DNA of 64,000 nucleotides from contig LGRX02033435.1 of assembly GCA_001247695.2 (NCBI GenBank), positions 1 to 64,000 of the forward strand. The letters run 5' to 3'. The stretch's first letter is position 1. Every line of letters starts with the position of its first letter. This DNA is from Cymbomonas tetramitiformis. Its lineage: Eukaryota > Chlorophyta > Pyramimonadophyceae > Pyramimonadales > Pyramimonadaceae. The translations under genes and the position numbers were made by a program. The notes under the pieces were generated by a model that worked only from the letters and a program-made list of their open reading frames with translations, ran no database searches and was not told the origin of the DNA. This document shows, piece after piece, positions 41,240 to 52,342 of the stretch.

Positions 41240-44200
41240 ATAAAACAGGGGCAAGTGGACAGCACCTCCATAAATTCCCGCGGGGGATGTTTAGCAAGGT
41301 GGGAAGATTCCAAAAATCAAATACCCCCAAAGTAAGTTGGACAAGTTGATCCTTTGTATGATGCAGTGCACTGAAGCTCCAGTTGAGATGTGCCACCTGT
41401 TTACAATACAGTCGAATATGATCAAATTCGCAAGGGCTTCTAAACCTCCAATCGGTGTTCACCATTCCACCATGTCTTAGGACCGTCTTGCGACCTTGGC
41501 CCTGAAAAAATAAGTATACAGATTGGAATGCTGGCTTCGTGCAAAGAAAGATACAAAACGTACACGACAAGATCTGAGTACAGCTTGATATTCCGACAGT
41601 GTCTTTGGCACAGAGCTTTGAAAAGTGCAGTGCAACATGAATTATTGTTCCAGGGGAAATAATAATAACATATTTCAGTGGTGCAGGGGACAATACTATT
41701 TAAGTGGAAGCGCCGGTAGCATACTCATCAGCTCACTCCAAGTAATATCATCCCAAGATCATTTGCTTGTGGTTAACCAGGATAGCAATGTCGTTAAGAC
41801 ACCAATGTCATTAAGACACTTACAGTATCAAGGACGCCGTGGTTCATACTGACGAAGTGAACCGTTGAAAGTGCAGGAATATTATTACAAAAAAGCTTGG
41901 GTAGAATAAGAGCTCTAACAACAGGGGTTTCAGAGAATTATGAACGAGCCACCATATCCAAGGGATTATAGTTTGATAATGATGCTTTAATGGGAAAGCC
42001 AAAACATTTAGTGGCTGAGAACAAAGAAAGCGTAGATATTGTGGGATGGGAAAAGGACGTGAATCGTACATCTTGGGGAGGCGGAATCTCCCCTTTGACA
42101 CCCGAGAAAGAATACTTCCTCGTGCTTGGAGATCCAGGCCTTGGGTCTTCCGATAAAATTTCTCTCTCCAGCCTGAAAAGCCACCATATTTCACACATTC
42201 TGTCCTCTTATACACACGTGTCAATAAGCCCCCTCAAACCGAAGCCCGTGGTCTTGGCGGCTCATGCACTCACTATGATGTATTTCGAGCTAAGCTTAGT
42301 TTGGTTTAATCTCAAGCTCGGCATACAGTTGTACTGAAAGGCCCGTGCTTGGACACGTATACCACAGCTGCGCACCTTTCACGAAGGTAAAACCAACTTG
42401 TCCAGATACAAAAAGTTATGACTCCCGAGATCAATCGGGACGGAGACTTTCTAGTGAACTGCTGTTTCGAGTGGTTTACAGCTATCAGCCCAAACACCGA
42501 AATATGTACCCTGAGCAGTGAATATGCAATCTAGCATCACGTTGCAAAGGAACACTATCATACCCGTCAAGTGGTGAGCAAAGATCACGGTATTCTTCTT
42601 TTCCCCCAATTTTAGTTTCGACGTCCAAAAGGTCCAGATCGATTGGAATCTGAAGGATAAAATTGCTCTTGTTGTCCCAAGCCGCCTGCAAATACATTCT
42701 CCTTAATATTCTGAGATTCTCCCCTTGACTGCAGTAGTTTTTCTCACGATGAAGTGTCCAGCTGAAATTAGCTCATATTTCACTAAGATTATGAGCATAA
42801 GATGTACTAGGCGCAGTATGCAGGCAGGCCCTGCAAATCAAGCATCAAAACAATTATGCCTATCACGCGAAGGGGCAAATGAAGCACGGTTATGCGTCTT
42901 AAAATCAACAAACTTGTATGTCCCCGAGAGTGGTGGCAAGCGGCTGTCCAAGAGTATCACGAGTATTTGCCAAGGTCAGTTTGACATACACATATGGGTT
43001 TGGAAGGAGATGCCAGGCTGGACCAAGCACCTCAAATAAGGTGCCAAAAGTTTCGTCTACATTTTCCACAAGCATTTCCTTCAGACGGATTCCATTCAAC
43101 TTCAGCCACATCATGGCCTGCATGGGAGCGCACTTAAAGCAAATTATAGTCCGAGAACCACCCCACACGTGAGTGGTTTACACGCTTGGGGTGAGCAAGA
43201 AACATTCGCGCACTCACGCTTCGGTGCATCCTTCGCACAAAGTGAACTGCGGGTAGCCGGATCGATTCTTCTGTCCATCCACTACAAGCATAGGGTTATC
43301 TAGGTTACTCCTGGAGTGCAAAATCCTGCGCAAGCGTTTGGCCGGCATCCTGGTAATCCGTTCAGTGCATCCTGCACCAGTGATCGTGTGAGACATTGTG
43401 GGGATCCAAGTATTCCATTCAGCAAAACCTCATCATTCTGTGTCCGGTCATTCAGATCAAGCCCTCAGAGCATATCCTGCACAAGCTTGCGAATACTTAG
43501 GGAAGCCCAAGTTCCCTTCTGCGCAAGAAGATGTGGCAAGTCGCTAATCAGATGCAGCGGGGCAAGCACGCACCGCTGTCCCGCCCCTTAAGACAGCATC
43601 TCGCGTATTCTCCGACAGCAATATTGCACTATTTGCCGTCTTACACAGCTCCCTCGCCCCTGCCAAGATTTCTTCTTTTTTGGCTGTCTTCGCTACACCT
43701 TCCTCAGGTGGCAGGGCAGCAGAGTGAAGGCTGACACTGATCCCAACTCCGAGCAGCATCAGCACTTCAGCTATGCTTTGGTTGCTGCCTGGGGCAACTG
43801 ACACCTTAAGCATCTTTGCCAGGCATACCTGCAGAAGGCAGTTCACAACTCCCCGGTCAGCGCCCACGCATATTCACTCCCAATAAGATGATAACGACCG
43901 CCACTCTATTAGAAGTTTCTGTGCACCTCGGCCACTCAAATCCGCCCTTACACAGCTGTGCGCTTGGAACAACCAAGAGCACACAAATGCTATTTCATGC
44001 AACACCGCTTTTAAGTCAGTCCCCATTTAACTTTGCTCCGCGATCGGCCACTATTCAGCGATACTCCCTAGTGTACCAACGCGCCGAACCCAACCTCCGT
44101 GCACCACTTGTCCCCACAGGCCCCCCAAAACAACCAGTCCTCGTCAGCCTCCATAAACCTGGCGTCCCAGTCAGCGCTTGTAAAACCCTCTTACCCACAT

Positions 44201-45569
44201 AGCCCCCACTCGCGGTCAAACCCTTTCAATGCCCTGCACCAGAACTTCCCCAAGAAAATTGAGCCACTCTTATCCCACAAGTAGCGATACCTTCGAGTAA
44301 GTCCAAAAGCACTTCCACTCCCTAGCCAGCCCCCAGATTCCACAGGTGCCAGGGTGAGGTATTGTGGTTGTAGTGACAACATGGAAAGTTGCTCGCGGTC
44401 TTCAACCTGACTTGACCACTTGAAGGCCGAGTCCAGCTTCACCGCTCAGTTAAAGTTGGACCATAAAAAGACTTCGGGGGGCTTCAACATAGTAAAAGGT
44501 CCTATGCCCACCAACAATGCAGCTGTGTAATATCTAAAGAGAGCAGATATGGCAAGTGGGGTCTAAAGGTTGAACACTGACGAAACGTCAGCATTCAGCA
44601 GCAAAGCCACAGGCCACTCAGTGCAGTGGGCCTTAGAAGACGCAGGCGGACGCTTTAGGTAAAGCGTACCTGCATCGTGCAACCCATCAATAGCGCCGAC
44701 TGGGCATCTGAGAAGCTTGCTGTCACTTCACCAAATTCAGCCTGGCGCCAAAGGGGAACCGATCCTCAGCAAGCAATTCCCTCACAGTAACGTGAGGCTG
44801 GCTGGTGCTCGCAACCAAGATATTGCACGAAAATGGCGTGTGCGAATGACGGTCGCAAGTGTGTCAAGTTTAGGACGTGTTCATAACTCTCTTGTCAGGC
44901 ACAGGCTTGCACGCGATCGCACACGTGTCAAGTTGTACAAAGACCCAGTCTTCCGTATCATCAGACTGAGGCAACGTGCAACTGTATCAACCCTCAGCGG
45001 ATGCATGACCAGGTCAGCAGGTACGATCAGGGTATGTTGCGGTTGCTCTGCAACCAGATTAGCAACCATATTGGCAACCGAGGGCAGAGTAACTCGTCTC
45101 GTTAAAAGCGAGTGCATAACCATGTATGCAACACACACTCGCGTGTATCAGCAGGAGGTCATAGCACCAATTTAAGCACATCAGCAGCCAGTGTGTGCAA
45201 AACAAGGTAAATTCTATCGATATCAGCACGCGTATTCGGAGCACCATATGAGTGACAACAGCAGCGAATGACGCGTCTGAGCATGGCAGGGCGCTGGGAG
45301 TGCAGTCCTGCAGTTCTTTCAGCCTCTGGTTGTGAGTGGGGCTGCATACCGTAAAGTCTTCACATCCGAAGTCTTCGCCTGCTTCTGAGAGAAATATCTT
45401 GAGCGCCTCAAACAGCTGCTGGGAAATGCTAGCAGACACAGCGATTGGTTTGCAGTTGAGGACAGTGTACCACATCTCCCGGGAATTCGCTGGGGTGGGC
45501 CGGGAGCTCTCCGCGTCACCAAGACCAGGGGGTATGTGGTGCTTCCGGATGCCAATGACCGTGGCTAAT
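41240..45569 (-). CDS. Probable upstream exons of the phosphodiesterase gene
   Basis: Segments with good splice borders and coding character lie upstream on the same strand. 45569-45350 is TTGCATAG|A to ACG|GTATGC and includes MWYTVLNCKPIAVSASISQQ. About 43,825-43,560 (acceptor CTGCAG) includes KKEEILAGARELCKTANSAI. 43371-43218 runs from GTGCAG| to GC|GTGAGT and includes NPMLVVDGQKNRSGYPQF. About 43,115-43,040 includes IRLKEMLVENVDETFGTLFE. About 42,690-42,570 includes FILQIPIDLDLLDVETKIGG. A candidate near 41,425-41,290 includes LVQLTLGVFDFWNLPTLLNI. Their fold is not recognised. The 43.8-kb exon weakly recalls the end of a class III cyclase domain. The 5' end of the gene is not identified. 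Confidence 0.45.
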
Positions 45570-45909
45570 CTATGCAAGCAAAAAATATGAGGAGCAGGAG
45601 CAGTTTAAATGTGGAGAATGATGTGTCAACGATTTCCTAATCTTGAACCTGAAAGATCGTTCGCAACTTCAGATCATCAGATGGTTCTGCTCGCTCCCGT
45701 ACCCGTACACGACGACCTAAAGATCAGCTTGAGCTTCATCGAAGCACGCAGGCTTGCCTTTCGTTAGGCTACAATAAAGCAAAAGGGTCACACGACAGCC
45801 GAGCGGTCGGGTGACACACCTGACGACATCGACAGCGACAGCGACACCTGAGACACCTACACCTCTACCTCTCGTCTGACCCAAGGGGCATAATAAGTTA
45901 ATAACATAA
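45570..45909. other. Spacer, nothing supported
   Basis: Contains short GACA/CGACA repeats near 45,820-45,870. No gene. Confidence 0.4.
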
Positions 45910-45911
45910 TA

Positions 45912-46680
45912 CAGTGGCCGTGTGCATTATGACGCACTTTTTTGATCGCTCCCCAGGACGAGGTCGATAATTCGATATGCGCGCGCAAACGGTCGAGATG
46001 TCACATTGCCAGTCAAGATTGGTTCCCAAAAAACCGAATTTAAAAATATTAAAATCTCGAGCTTCCACAACCTTGCGCATTGATGGGGGTGCGATACTGA
46101 TACTGGTGTGTGCATTATGACGCAACGCCTTAATATGGGATTTGTTATGAAACAAACCGATCGTTCGGTGCCAATGTATAAATATACGGAAAATCTTGAT
46201 TTGCATCCAAACGTCGTGCCCATATGAAAATTTTGACCACCCCATGGTATATAAATGGGGGTATTTTGTATATCGCGCTGGGTCCGCGACGCCAACTCGA
46301 ATATCATTGGGAGAGAATATATGCAATGTATACACAATCGAGCTTCGAATCGTCAAAAATCAGGGGGAAACATTTGTTTTTTTCGATGCCCATCCTTTTC
46401 CAGCTACGTTTTGCCAGATCGAATATATCACGCGTTCGAACGCTATTTCGTGAAATCGCGCGCTATTTTTTCGGGCATTTTACTGGATAGGAAGAGAATC
46501 GATATTTATATAAATTATCATTTACACTCTTAGTTTTATAGCGCGCGCAATCGGACGATTGAGTGAAATCCTTTGTTTTTATTGTGAAATCGAAGATTAT
46601 ATCATCTTAGAATATGGAGTTTCTAATGAAAAACTGATGTACGTCATAATGCACACACGTCATAATGCACACGGTCACTG
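45912..46680. mobile_element. Tc1/mariner-type MITE
   Basis: Terminal inverted repeats CAGTGGCCGTGTGCATTATG and CAGTGACCGTGTGCATTATG (opposite strand) enclose 769 bp. TA flanks both ends (45910-45911 and 46681-46682), the mariner target. The word GTGCATTATGACG is repeated inside (near 46,104 and 46,645) as subterminal copies. No transposase is encoded. Confidence 0.8.
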
Positions 46681-47099
46681 TAACCCGTAATTTTAACGAG
46701 GAAATTACCAGGGTTGTGGGGTTATATCGATCTGGGGTGATATGATATAAGGGTTAGGGTTATATACCCCCCCCTGGGGCTTGATATAACGTTTATGGGG
46801 AGGTTATATAGACCCCGATATGAAGGCGCGTTGCGTTGGACCCTCCGCTCCTCTCCCGTATCAATACGGAAAAGTTTTTTAAGGCGCCGAGGGGGCTCCG
46901 CCCCACACCCCCGTAACTACACTTTTTTGGGGACTGCGCTGGGGGTCCGCCCCCCACACCCCCGTTACCCCGAACCTTTTTCTTTAAAGCGCGCCCACTC
47001 CGCCCCCCACAACCGCCCCCCTGGGGTTCAAACCTTTTTGAAAATACTGCGCCCAGTGGGGCGCCCCACACACAACCTCGTTACTTTCGCTTTTTTTGT
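46681..47099. repeat. GC-rich imperfect repeats
   Basis: GGGG(C/T)CCGCCCC(C)CACACCCCCGT-type words recur about every 65-70 bp between 46,880 and 47,080. No coding frame is convincing. Confidence 0.5.
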
Positions 47100-47480
47100 T
47101 CATACATATCTTACATATGCACCTACTTTCGGTAGTCGTCTATCACGGCGTGCCATGAATTTCTATCACATATGTTAGAGAGTCGTATATCGCGGAATGC
47201 GGTGATTCGATATCACATAATTTCGGGAGGCGTCTTGCACGGCGTGCCATGAATTCCTAGCACATATTTTCGAGAGTCGTATGTTGCGGTATGCGGTGAA
47301 TTGTTATCACATATTTTCGGGAGTCGTCTAGCACGGCGTGCCACGATTTCCTAACGCATTTTTTCGAGAGCCGTATACTGCGGGATGCGGTGAATTGTTA
47401 TCACATATTATCGGTAGTCGTCTAGCACGGCGTGGTACGAATCCCTAGCACATATTTTCAAGAGTCGTACATCGCGTAAT
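47100..47480 (+). repeat. 94-bp tandem repeat, four units
   Basis: TCGG(G/T)AG(T/G)CGTC begins at 47129, 47223, 47317 and 47411, exactly 94 bp apart. Each unit has two related halves, one around GTCTAGCACGGCGTGCCA and one around GTCGTATGTTGCGGTATGCGG. Confidence 0.85.
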
Positions 47481-47575
47481 GAATAACAAAACTTTGCACG
47501 AAAATGGGGCAAGGTCATCTCAATCATGAAAAGCATACACTAATTAGAATTACGCGTGTTCTTGAGAAAGTGTTC

Positions 47576-47831
47576 TACTAGAATGTCCTAGTGACACAGT
47601 GAAAACGCTGAACGCCGTAGGGTTTGAGCGAGGCAATCGGGTATATCAAAAGATAGAAATGAATACACGACTCTCAGGCTATCTAAGCTCTGAGGCCGTC
47701 ACTAGGCAATCATATCGTGTGTCACAGTCTAAGCTACCGAAGTCGAACTACTGAGTACAGGTAGGAAGTCACTGTACTGTCACTGTCACTGTCATACGTC
47801 ATACGTGGTACTGAACTACTGAATCTCAGCA
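47576..47831 (-). repeat. Copia-2 3' LTR
   Basis: 256 bp, one difference from the Copia-1 LTRs (AGTACCACG for AGTATCACG on the minus strand). Confidence 0.95.
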
Positions 47832-47918
47832 CACCACCTCGGCTGAGGTGGCACAAGAATGTGAAACAGGTAGCTAATGCAAACTAAGAGGTCCCCGTCC
47901 ACGGATCAGAACAACATC

Positions 47919-48132
47919 TGCTGGATTTGACACTGTGACACTCAAAACTGTCACATGTCACTTCCTATGGTAGGCTGGGTGACCGTCACCAGTAGACGGG
48001 AAACACCCGTTAGGTATTTATGTATGCCTCTCTTTTATCTATCACACTTTTACCGTTCTGATTCCGTAACCCTTAACTCGGGGTTTATCTCACCAGTTAG
48101 ATATATATTACCGCCGAACAATATATCTACCA
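47919..48132 (+). repeat. Gag-only element 5' LTR
   Basis: 214 bp, starting TGCTGGATTTG and ending ATATCTACCA. The following bases GGTTTGGCCCCACTT are the primer-site position and resemble the other sites only loosely. Confidence 0.93.
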
Positions 48133-48539
48133 GGTTTGGCCCCACTTGCGCTTTATTTAGCCACTGCGAGATTGCCACCATGAGTGGCTAAGCTCGGACG
48201 ACTGGGATGGAGTGAGGCGCTCCGCGCGTGAGAGTGCCGGCAGTCACGGGTATGGCCTAAATTTTATGGGTTGGTTTACGGCACGCCGCACCGGTTGGAG
48301 AACGATTTTCTGCGGGTCTTAACGTTGGCTTGGTTTACATTTTCTGGTTGGATCCCACACCGTTGCGTATTGGCCGCCGCTGCCACACGACTTCCCGGGA
48401 TTCTTTGATCTCTCACGGCTGCCGTATCGGCGACCCACGCGTTTCTTGGCCACCCGAAACTGCCGCACATCTCACGTTCCATTGCCTCACTCCGCCCCTT
48501 CAGTCCTTCTCAAGATGGTTGCTTCTACTCGAGCCACCG

Positions 48540-49110
48540 CCAGGGAAGATATCTTCCTGGGATTGGCCGGCCCGGGGCCGTGTCACGGAGGCCCGGGCAG
48601 GGAAGATATCTTACCCCGATTGGCCGGCCCCGGGCCGAACTGAGTCGCCAAAATGAGGCCCGGGCCGAAGAGGGACCGAAAGAGAAATTGCTTTGGGGCC
48701 GAACCAATTTGGCGCAAATTTCTAAAAATTTGATGAAAATTTTGCGATTTTTGCATTTTCCCATACTTAAGATTAAAATTTTCGCGGGCATTTTGTAGTT
48801 CGGACCGGGCGGGCCGAAGACGGGCCGAAAGAATTTTTGATTTGGGGCCGTACCAGCTCAACGGAAGATATCTTCCCTGGGCCCGGGCCGAAGGCGGGCC
48901 GAAGGAAAAGTTGCGGATGGGCCGAGTCGCATTGAGGGGGAAATCGATAAATTTCCAAAATTTTATCGATTTTTGACAAATTGTCATACTTAAAATTAAA
49001 ATTTTGCGCCTGCGCCGGGCAATTTTGGGTTCGGGCCGAGACGGGCCGAAATGTGGCCGAAGTAAATTCCCAATGCGGGCCGAGTCACCTCCGCGGAAGA
49101 TATCTACCCT
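48540..49110 (+). repeat. Leader repeats of the gag-only element
   Basis: GGAAGATATCTT-type words recur near 48,544, 48,601, 48,861 and 49,095. They bracket diverged ~230-260-bp copies with alternating GGGCCGAA-rich and AAATTTT-rich blocks. The region lies between the LTR and gag. Confidence 0.6.
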
Positions 49111-51412
49111 GGCCACCGCTAGCAAGGCGAATCGCCGACGCGCACTAGCCACGATTTTTGATTCAGCAGCTGTGAGACACGCCAACACTCCAGCCACACC
49201 GCCGGCAGCCCAGCCGGCTGCCAATTCAGCAGGTGCTGCGTTCCTAGCCTCGGTGCGTACGCTTCAACGGGAGCACTTCGACATGAAGGTCTCCAAGTCC
49301 GTTCGCCAAAAGTTATTCGAGGACAAGAACGGGCGATTTTCCGGGACTGAGTGCCACGCGTCCGCACTCTTCGCCAGGATGGTCTCTGCGCTGCAGACGG
49401 CATTTGTCGCGGAGGACATTGGTTTTGTACCCCTTTTCCTGCTGGACAATGCTACCCTTCCCGTCCGCGTGGAGGCCAACGCCTTGTTGTTCTCCGCGCT
49501 TGAGCTCATGGTTGACCCCACGTCACCCGCAGCTGACTGGATGGACTCCTCGCACTCCACGTTCCCGAACGACGGTAAGCGGGTGCTGCTTGAGTTTGCC
49601 CGCCGCATGATCCCGGCGGGTGACCCCTTTCAGGGTCAAGCGGACATGTTGGGCATCCGCATCTCTGCGGGCGTGGACCCGCATGACAAGATCGGCGACT
49701 TCAACGCCGCTCTGAAGGCTGCGAGGACGCGGGCGACACTCCACGATGAGGACGTGAAGTCGCTGTTCATCAAGTCCCTCGACACCGTCTTCTACCAGCC
49801 GGTGGTATCACGGTTGCTTCTCCACGATCAACGAGCCGCTCACGACTTTCTCACGATTCAACAATGGGTGCGTGAATGCTACTCCGAGCACGTGCGGGCG
49901 GGCACCGCCACGGCGTCCGCACACCGCTACTCTCACGGCAAGCATTTCATGGAGGGGGCCGCCGATGACTCCGGTGGACCCGGCGAGCTCGCGGACTTGA
50001 GGACGATGGTCCTCGACTTGAAGCGTCAATTGGCCGCATTCCTCGACGCCGCCGGGTCCGAGCCGTCCCCACGGGGATTTACCCCTCGCGCGGACAAGCC
50101 GGACCGCCGCGTCAAGACCCGCTTCGCGGCCTCACCCCTCCCCAAAGGGGGGAATTGGTCTCAATCCGTCTCAAGGAAGGTGGCCTTCCACCGAGACACC
50201 GGTGCGACCATCCCGTACTGCCAAAATCAGGTGTGCGCTAAGGGGAAAGCGCGGCATTGGCATCGGGACTGCCCGAACGGGGGCAGGACCGGACTCTCGG
50301 CCTACGCCTTCGCCGAGGAGGCCGAGAACTCCGTGCTGGCCGCGAAGTTCCAACACGCCATCGACAACGGCGACCCCGTGGAATTCGACGCCCTCTGCAT
50401 GCTTGCGGGCGGGAAGCCGGAGGTCTTCACCGATCTTTCCGCGTGCTCGTTCTGCGAGGAGGACGGTGAGGTCCTCGTGTCCGCTGTCACCGAGTTCTCT
50501 GAGATGGCAAGCACGGCTGGGGCTTCGACGTTCAACATCAACACCTTCACTGCCGGCTTGCCGGTGGTGTCGGAGCCGACCGCACACTCCCCACCCGCGT
50601 CGGTTGAATCCGAGGAGGAATGGACCGGTCCGCCGAACCCCTTCTGCCCTCCCGTCAACCGCACATTTGCCGATTTCATTGAGAGCACGGGGATTGCATT
50701 GGGGGCGCCCGACGAGCCGGCCGCGAGCATGAATTTGCTCTCCGCGGTTGAGGCACCGGAGCGCGTGATGGACTACAAGCCCGCGACCTACGCCACGAGC
50801 GACGATGACGACGAGGATGCCTCGGTAACACCGCCGCGGCCACGGTACGGCTGTGGGAACGCCATTCCGGGCTTCGGGAGGTCTCTTCTCACTTCGTCCT
50901 TGGTGTGTGCGCTGTTTGTAATTTGTGCCAACGCCGCGCCGCACACCGTTGCCGATGTCGGTGGTGCCGGTGCGCGCACATGCACGGCTCCACCGGTCGG
51001 TGGTGCTACGTGGACTGCCTCGGCAGTCCCGGCTACGGAGACTTCGCCAACTGCAATGGTTCGTAACGATCTTGGCGACGCGGTGGGTGGTGCGGGCACG
51101 GCTGCTATCCCGCCACATCGACAGACGCGGTATCGGGAGCTGCGGCAGGGGTTCCACACTCTCCGCAATGTCCCGCGGCCACCATGGCTGTATGACCCCG
51201 ACCCTGATTATGTTCCGCCGTCACCGCCTTACCCGCCACCGCCGTACTCGTCCGATGACGAGGAGCCGAGCTCTGGTGACCATGCGGCTGTGATCGAGGA
51301 TTCAACAATTTCTTCTACGAATGATTTACCACCGGCCCCGGAGGCCGGCAACTACTTCACCCTCACGCTGCTCCGAGCCGGACCGCCAGCTCCGAAGACC
51401 TCTAGTGGCTGA
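49073..51412 (+). CDS. Gag protein of the gag-only element
   Basis: The open frame starts further upstream, but the first ATG is at 49073 (MRAESPPRK), giving about 779 residues. A helical capsid-like region (KSVRQKLFEDKNGRFSGTECH; HDEDVKSLFIKSLDTVFYQPV) precedes a basic region and a knuckle-like CQNQVCAKGKARHWHRDC (C-x4-C, then H-x4-C). After a long acidic disordered part comes a hydrophobic segment (SLLTSSLVCALFVICANA, nt ~50881-50935), then a proline-rich tail with PPYPPPPYSSDDE. The tail contains PPxY words, the class of late motif that recruits NEDD4-type ubiquitin ligases in retroviral Gag proteins. Whether it works so here is inference. It ends at TGA. No protease motif (D-S/T-G) is present. 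Confidence 0.8.
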   Translation: MRAESPPRKISTLATASKANRRRALATIFDSAAVRHANTPATPPAAQPAANSAGAAFLASVRTLQREHFDMKVSKSVRQKLFEDKNGRFSGTECHASALFARMVSALQTAFVAEDIGFVPLFLLDNATLPVRVEANALLFSALELMVDPTSPAADWMDSSHSTFPNDGKRVLLEFARRMIPAGDPFQGQADMLGIRISAGVDPHDKIGDFNAALKAARTRATLHDEDVKSLFIKSLDTVFYQPVVSRLLLHDQRAAHDFLTIQQWVRECYSEHVRAGTATASAHRYSHGKHFMEGAADDSGGPGELADLRTMVLDLKRQLAAFLDAAGSEPSPRGFTPRADKPDRRVKTRFAASPLPKGGNWSQSVSRKVAFHRDTGATIPYCQNQVCAKGKARHWHRDCPNGGRTGLSAYAFAEEAENSVLAAKFQHAIDNGDPVEFDALCMLAGGKPEVFTDLSACSFCEEDGEVLVSAVTEFSEMASTAGASTFNINTFTAGLPVVSEPTAHSPPASVESEEEWTGPPNPFCPPVNRTFADFIESTGIALGAPDEPAASMNLLSAVEAPERVMDYKPATYATSDDDDEDASVTPPRPRYGCGNAIPGFGRSLLTSSLVCALFVICANAAPHTVADVGGAGARTCTAPPVGGATWTASAVPATETSPTAMVRNDLGDAVGGAGTAAIPPHRQTRYRELRQGFHTLRNVPRPPWLYDPDPDYVPPSPPYPPPPYSSDDEEPSSGDHAAVIEDSTISSTNDLPPAPEAGNYFTLTLLRAGPPAPKTSSG

Positions 51413-51651
51413 GATTGATCACACCGTGCCTGCCTAGAGATTAGCTATAGAGTAACTTCCTAGATGTGCAGAAGAGCTCTCTGAATTTGAGCTGTGTTTA
51501 GGGTTTTGGCACCTAACAACAGTATCTGACAATCTTTGCTGTGAACTGGGACCGCCCTGACCAAGAGTACAGGCCCCCAGTTGTGCTACAGTTTCCTCCT
51601 GAAGTTGAGTAGGGAGTTTGTTGCTTCGTTTCACTACTAGCTCCGGTCACC

Positions 51652-51664
51652 ACCCTAGGTGGTG
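51652..51664 (+). promoter_or_regulatory. Gag-only element hairpin and AGGTGGTG tract
   Basis: CCACC-CTA-GGTGG makes a short stem overlapping the octamer AGGTGGTG (51657-51664) that abuts the 3' LTR. Confidence 0.65.
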
Positions 51665-51878
51665 TGCTGGATTTGACACTGTGACACTCAAAACTGTCAC
51701 ATGTCACTTCCTATGGTAGGCTGGGTGACCGTCACCAGTAGACGGGAAACACCCGTTAGGTATTTATGTATGCCTCTCTTTTATCTATCACACTTTTACC
51801 GTTCTGATTCCGTAACCCTTAACTCGGGGTTTATCTCACCAGTTAGATATATATTACCGCCGAACTATATATCTACCA
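51665..51878 (+). repeat. Gag-only element 3' LTR
   Basis: One mismatch to the 5' LTR (CGAACTATAT against CGAACAATAT), so the insertion is recent. Confidence 0.93.
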
Positions 51879-52342
51879 ACATCAACCAAAGGGCCGACCT
51901 GCCGCCATCCCCGCTTCCGGCTAACCCTCTAAACCGAATGCTAAAGTACTAGTATATGCATGCCAACTAGGTGGACTGCCACAAGGATATGAAAATAGTA
52001 ACTGGTCTCCGCCAGATCTCGCTCCCCGATAGATACTCTCATCCGATGCTGCTCATCAGCTCGACGGTCAACCAGTACTCGAGGTCATAGAAGATGTCAA
52101 AGAAGTACAGGATGTAGTCAAAGGCCAGAATCCAGTCAGATGTGCTTAAGGTCAGAGTAGAGCTGTCGGTGTCTAAGGTCTCATAGGGCAGGTCATAGGT
52201 ACCAGTCCGTCCACGAACACAAAGTCCAGTCCAGAAGGGCACCACGTCAAAGGGCATCAATCCAGTCAGACCAGAAAGACCCCTTGCCCGACCGCTGCCG
52301 GCTCATAGGCCTGCAGCTCAGCCGGACAGAGGACCAGAGAAC

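Larger units (their letters stand above)
47919..51878 (+). mobile_element. Gag-only LTR element nested in Copia-2
   Basis: LTRs 47919-48132 and 51665-51878 (214 bp, one difference, TG...CA ends) are flanked by the duplication ACATC at 47914-47918 and 51879-51883. It encodes one ORF with gag features and no protease, RT or integrase. AGGTGGTG abuts the 3' LTR as in Copia-1, and the LTR begins TGCTG like Copia-1. This suggests a non-autonomous element that supplies its own gag but borrows pol. Confidence 0.93.

Noticed and set aside
46850..47080. GC-rich repeats as ribosomal or tRNA sequence
   Set aside because: No tRNA arms or rRNA signature words could be found.
49004..49072. Upstream extension of the gag-only ORF to 49004
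   Set aside because: It begins at a non-ATG codon within leader repeats; the first ATG is 49073.
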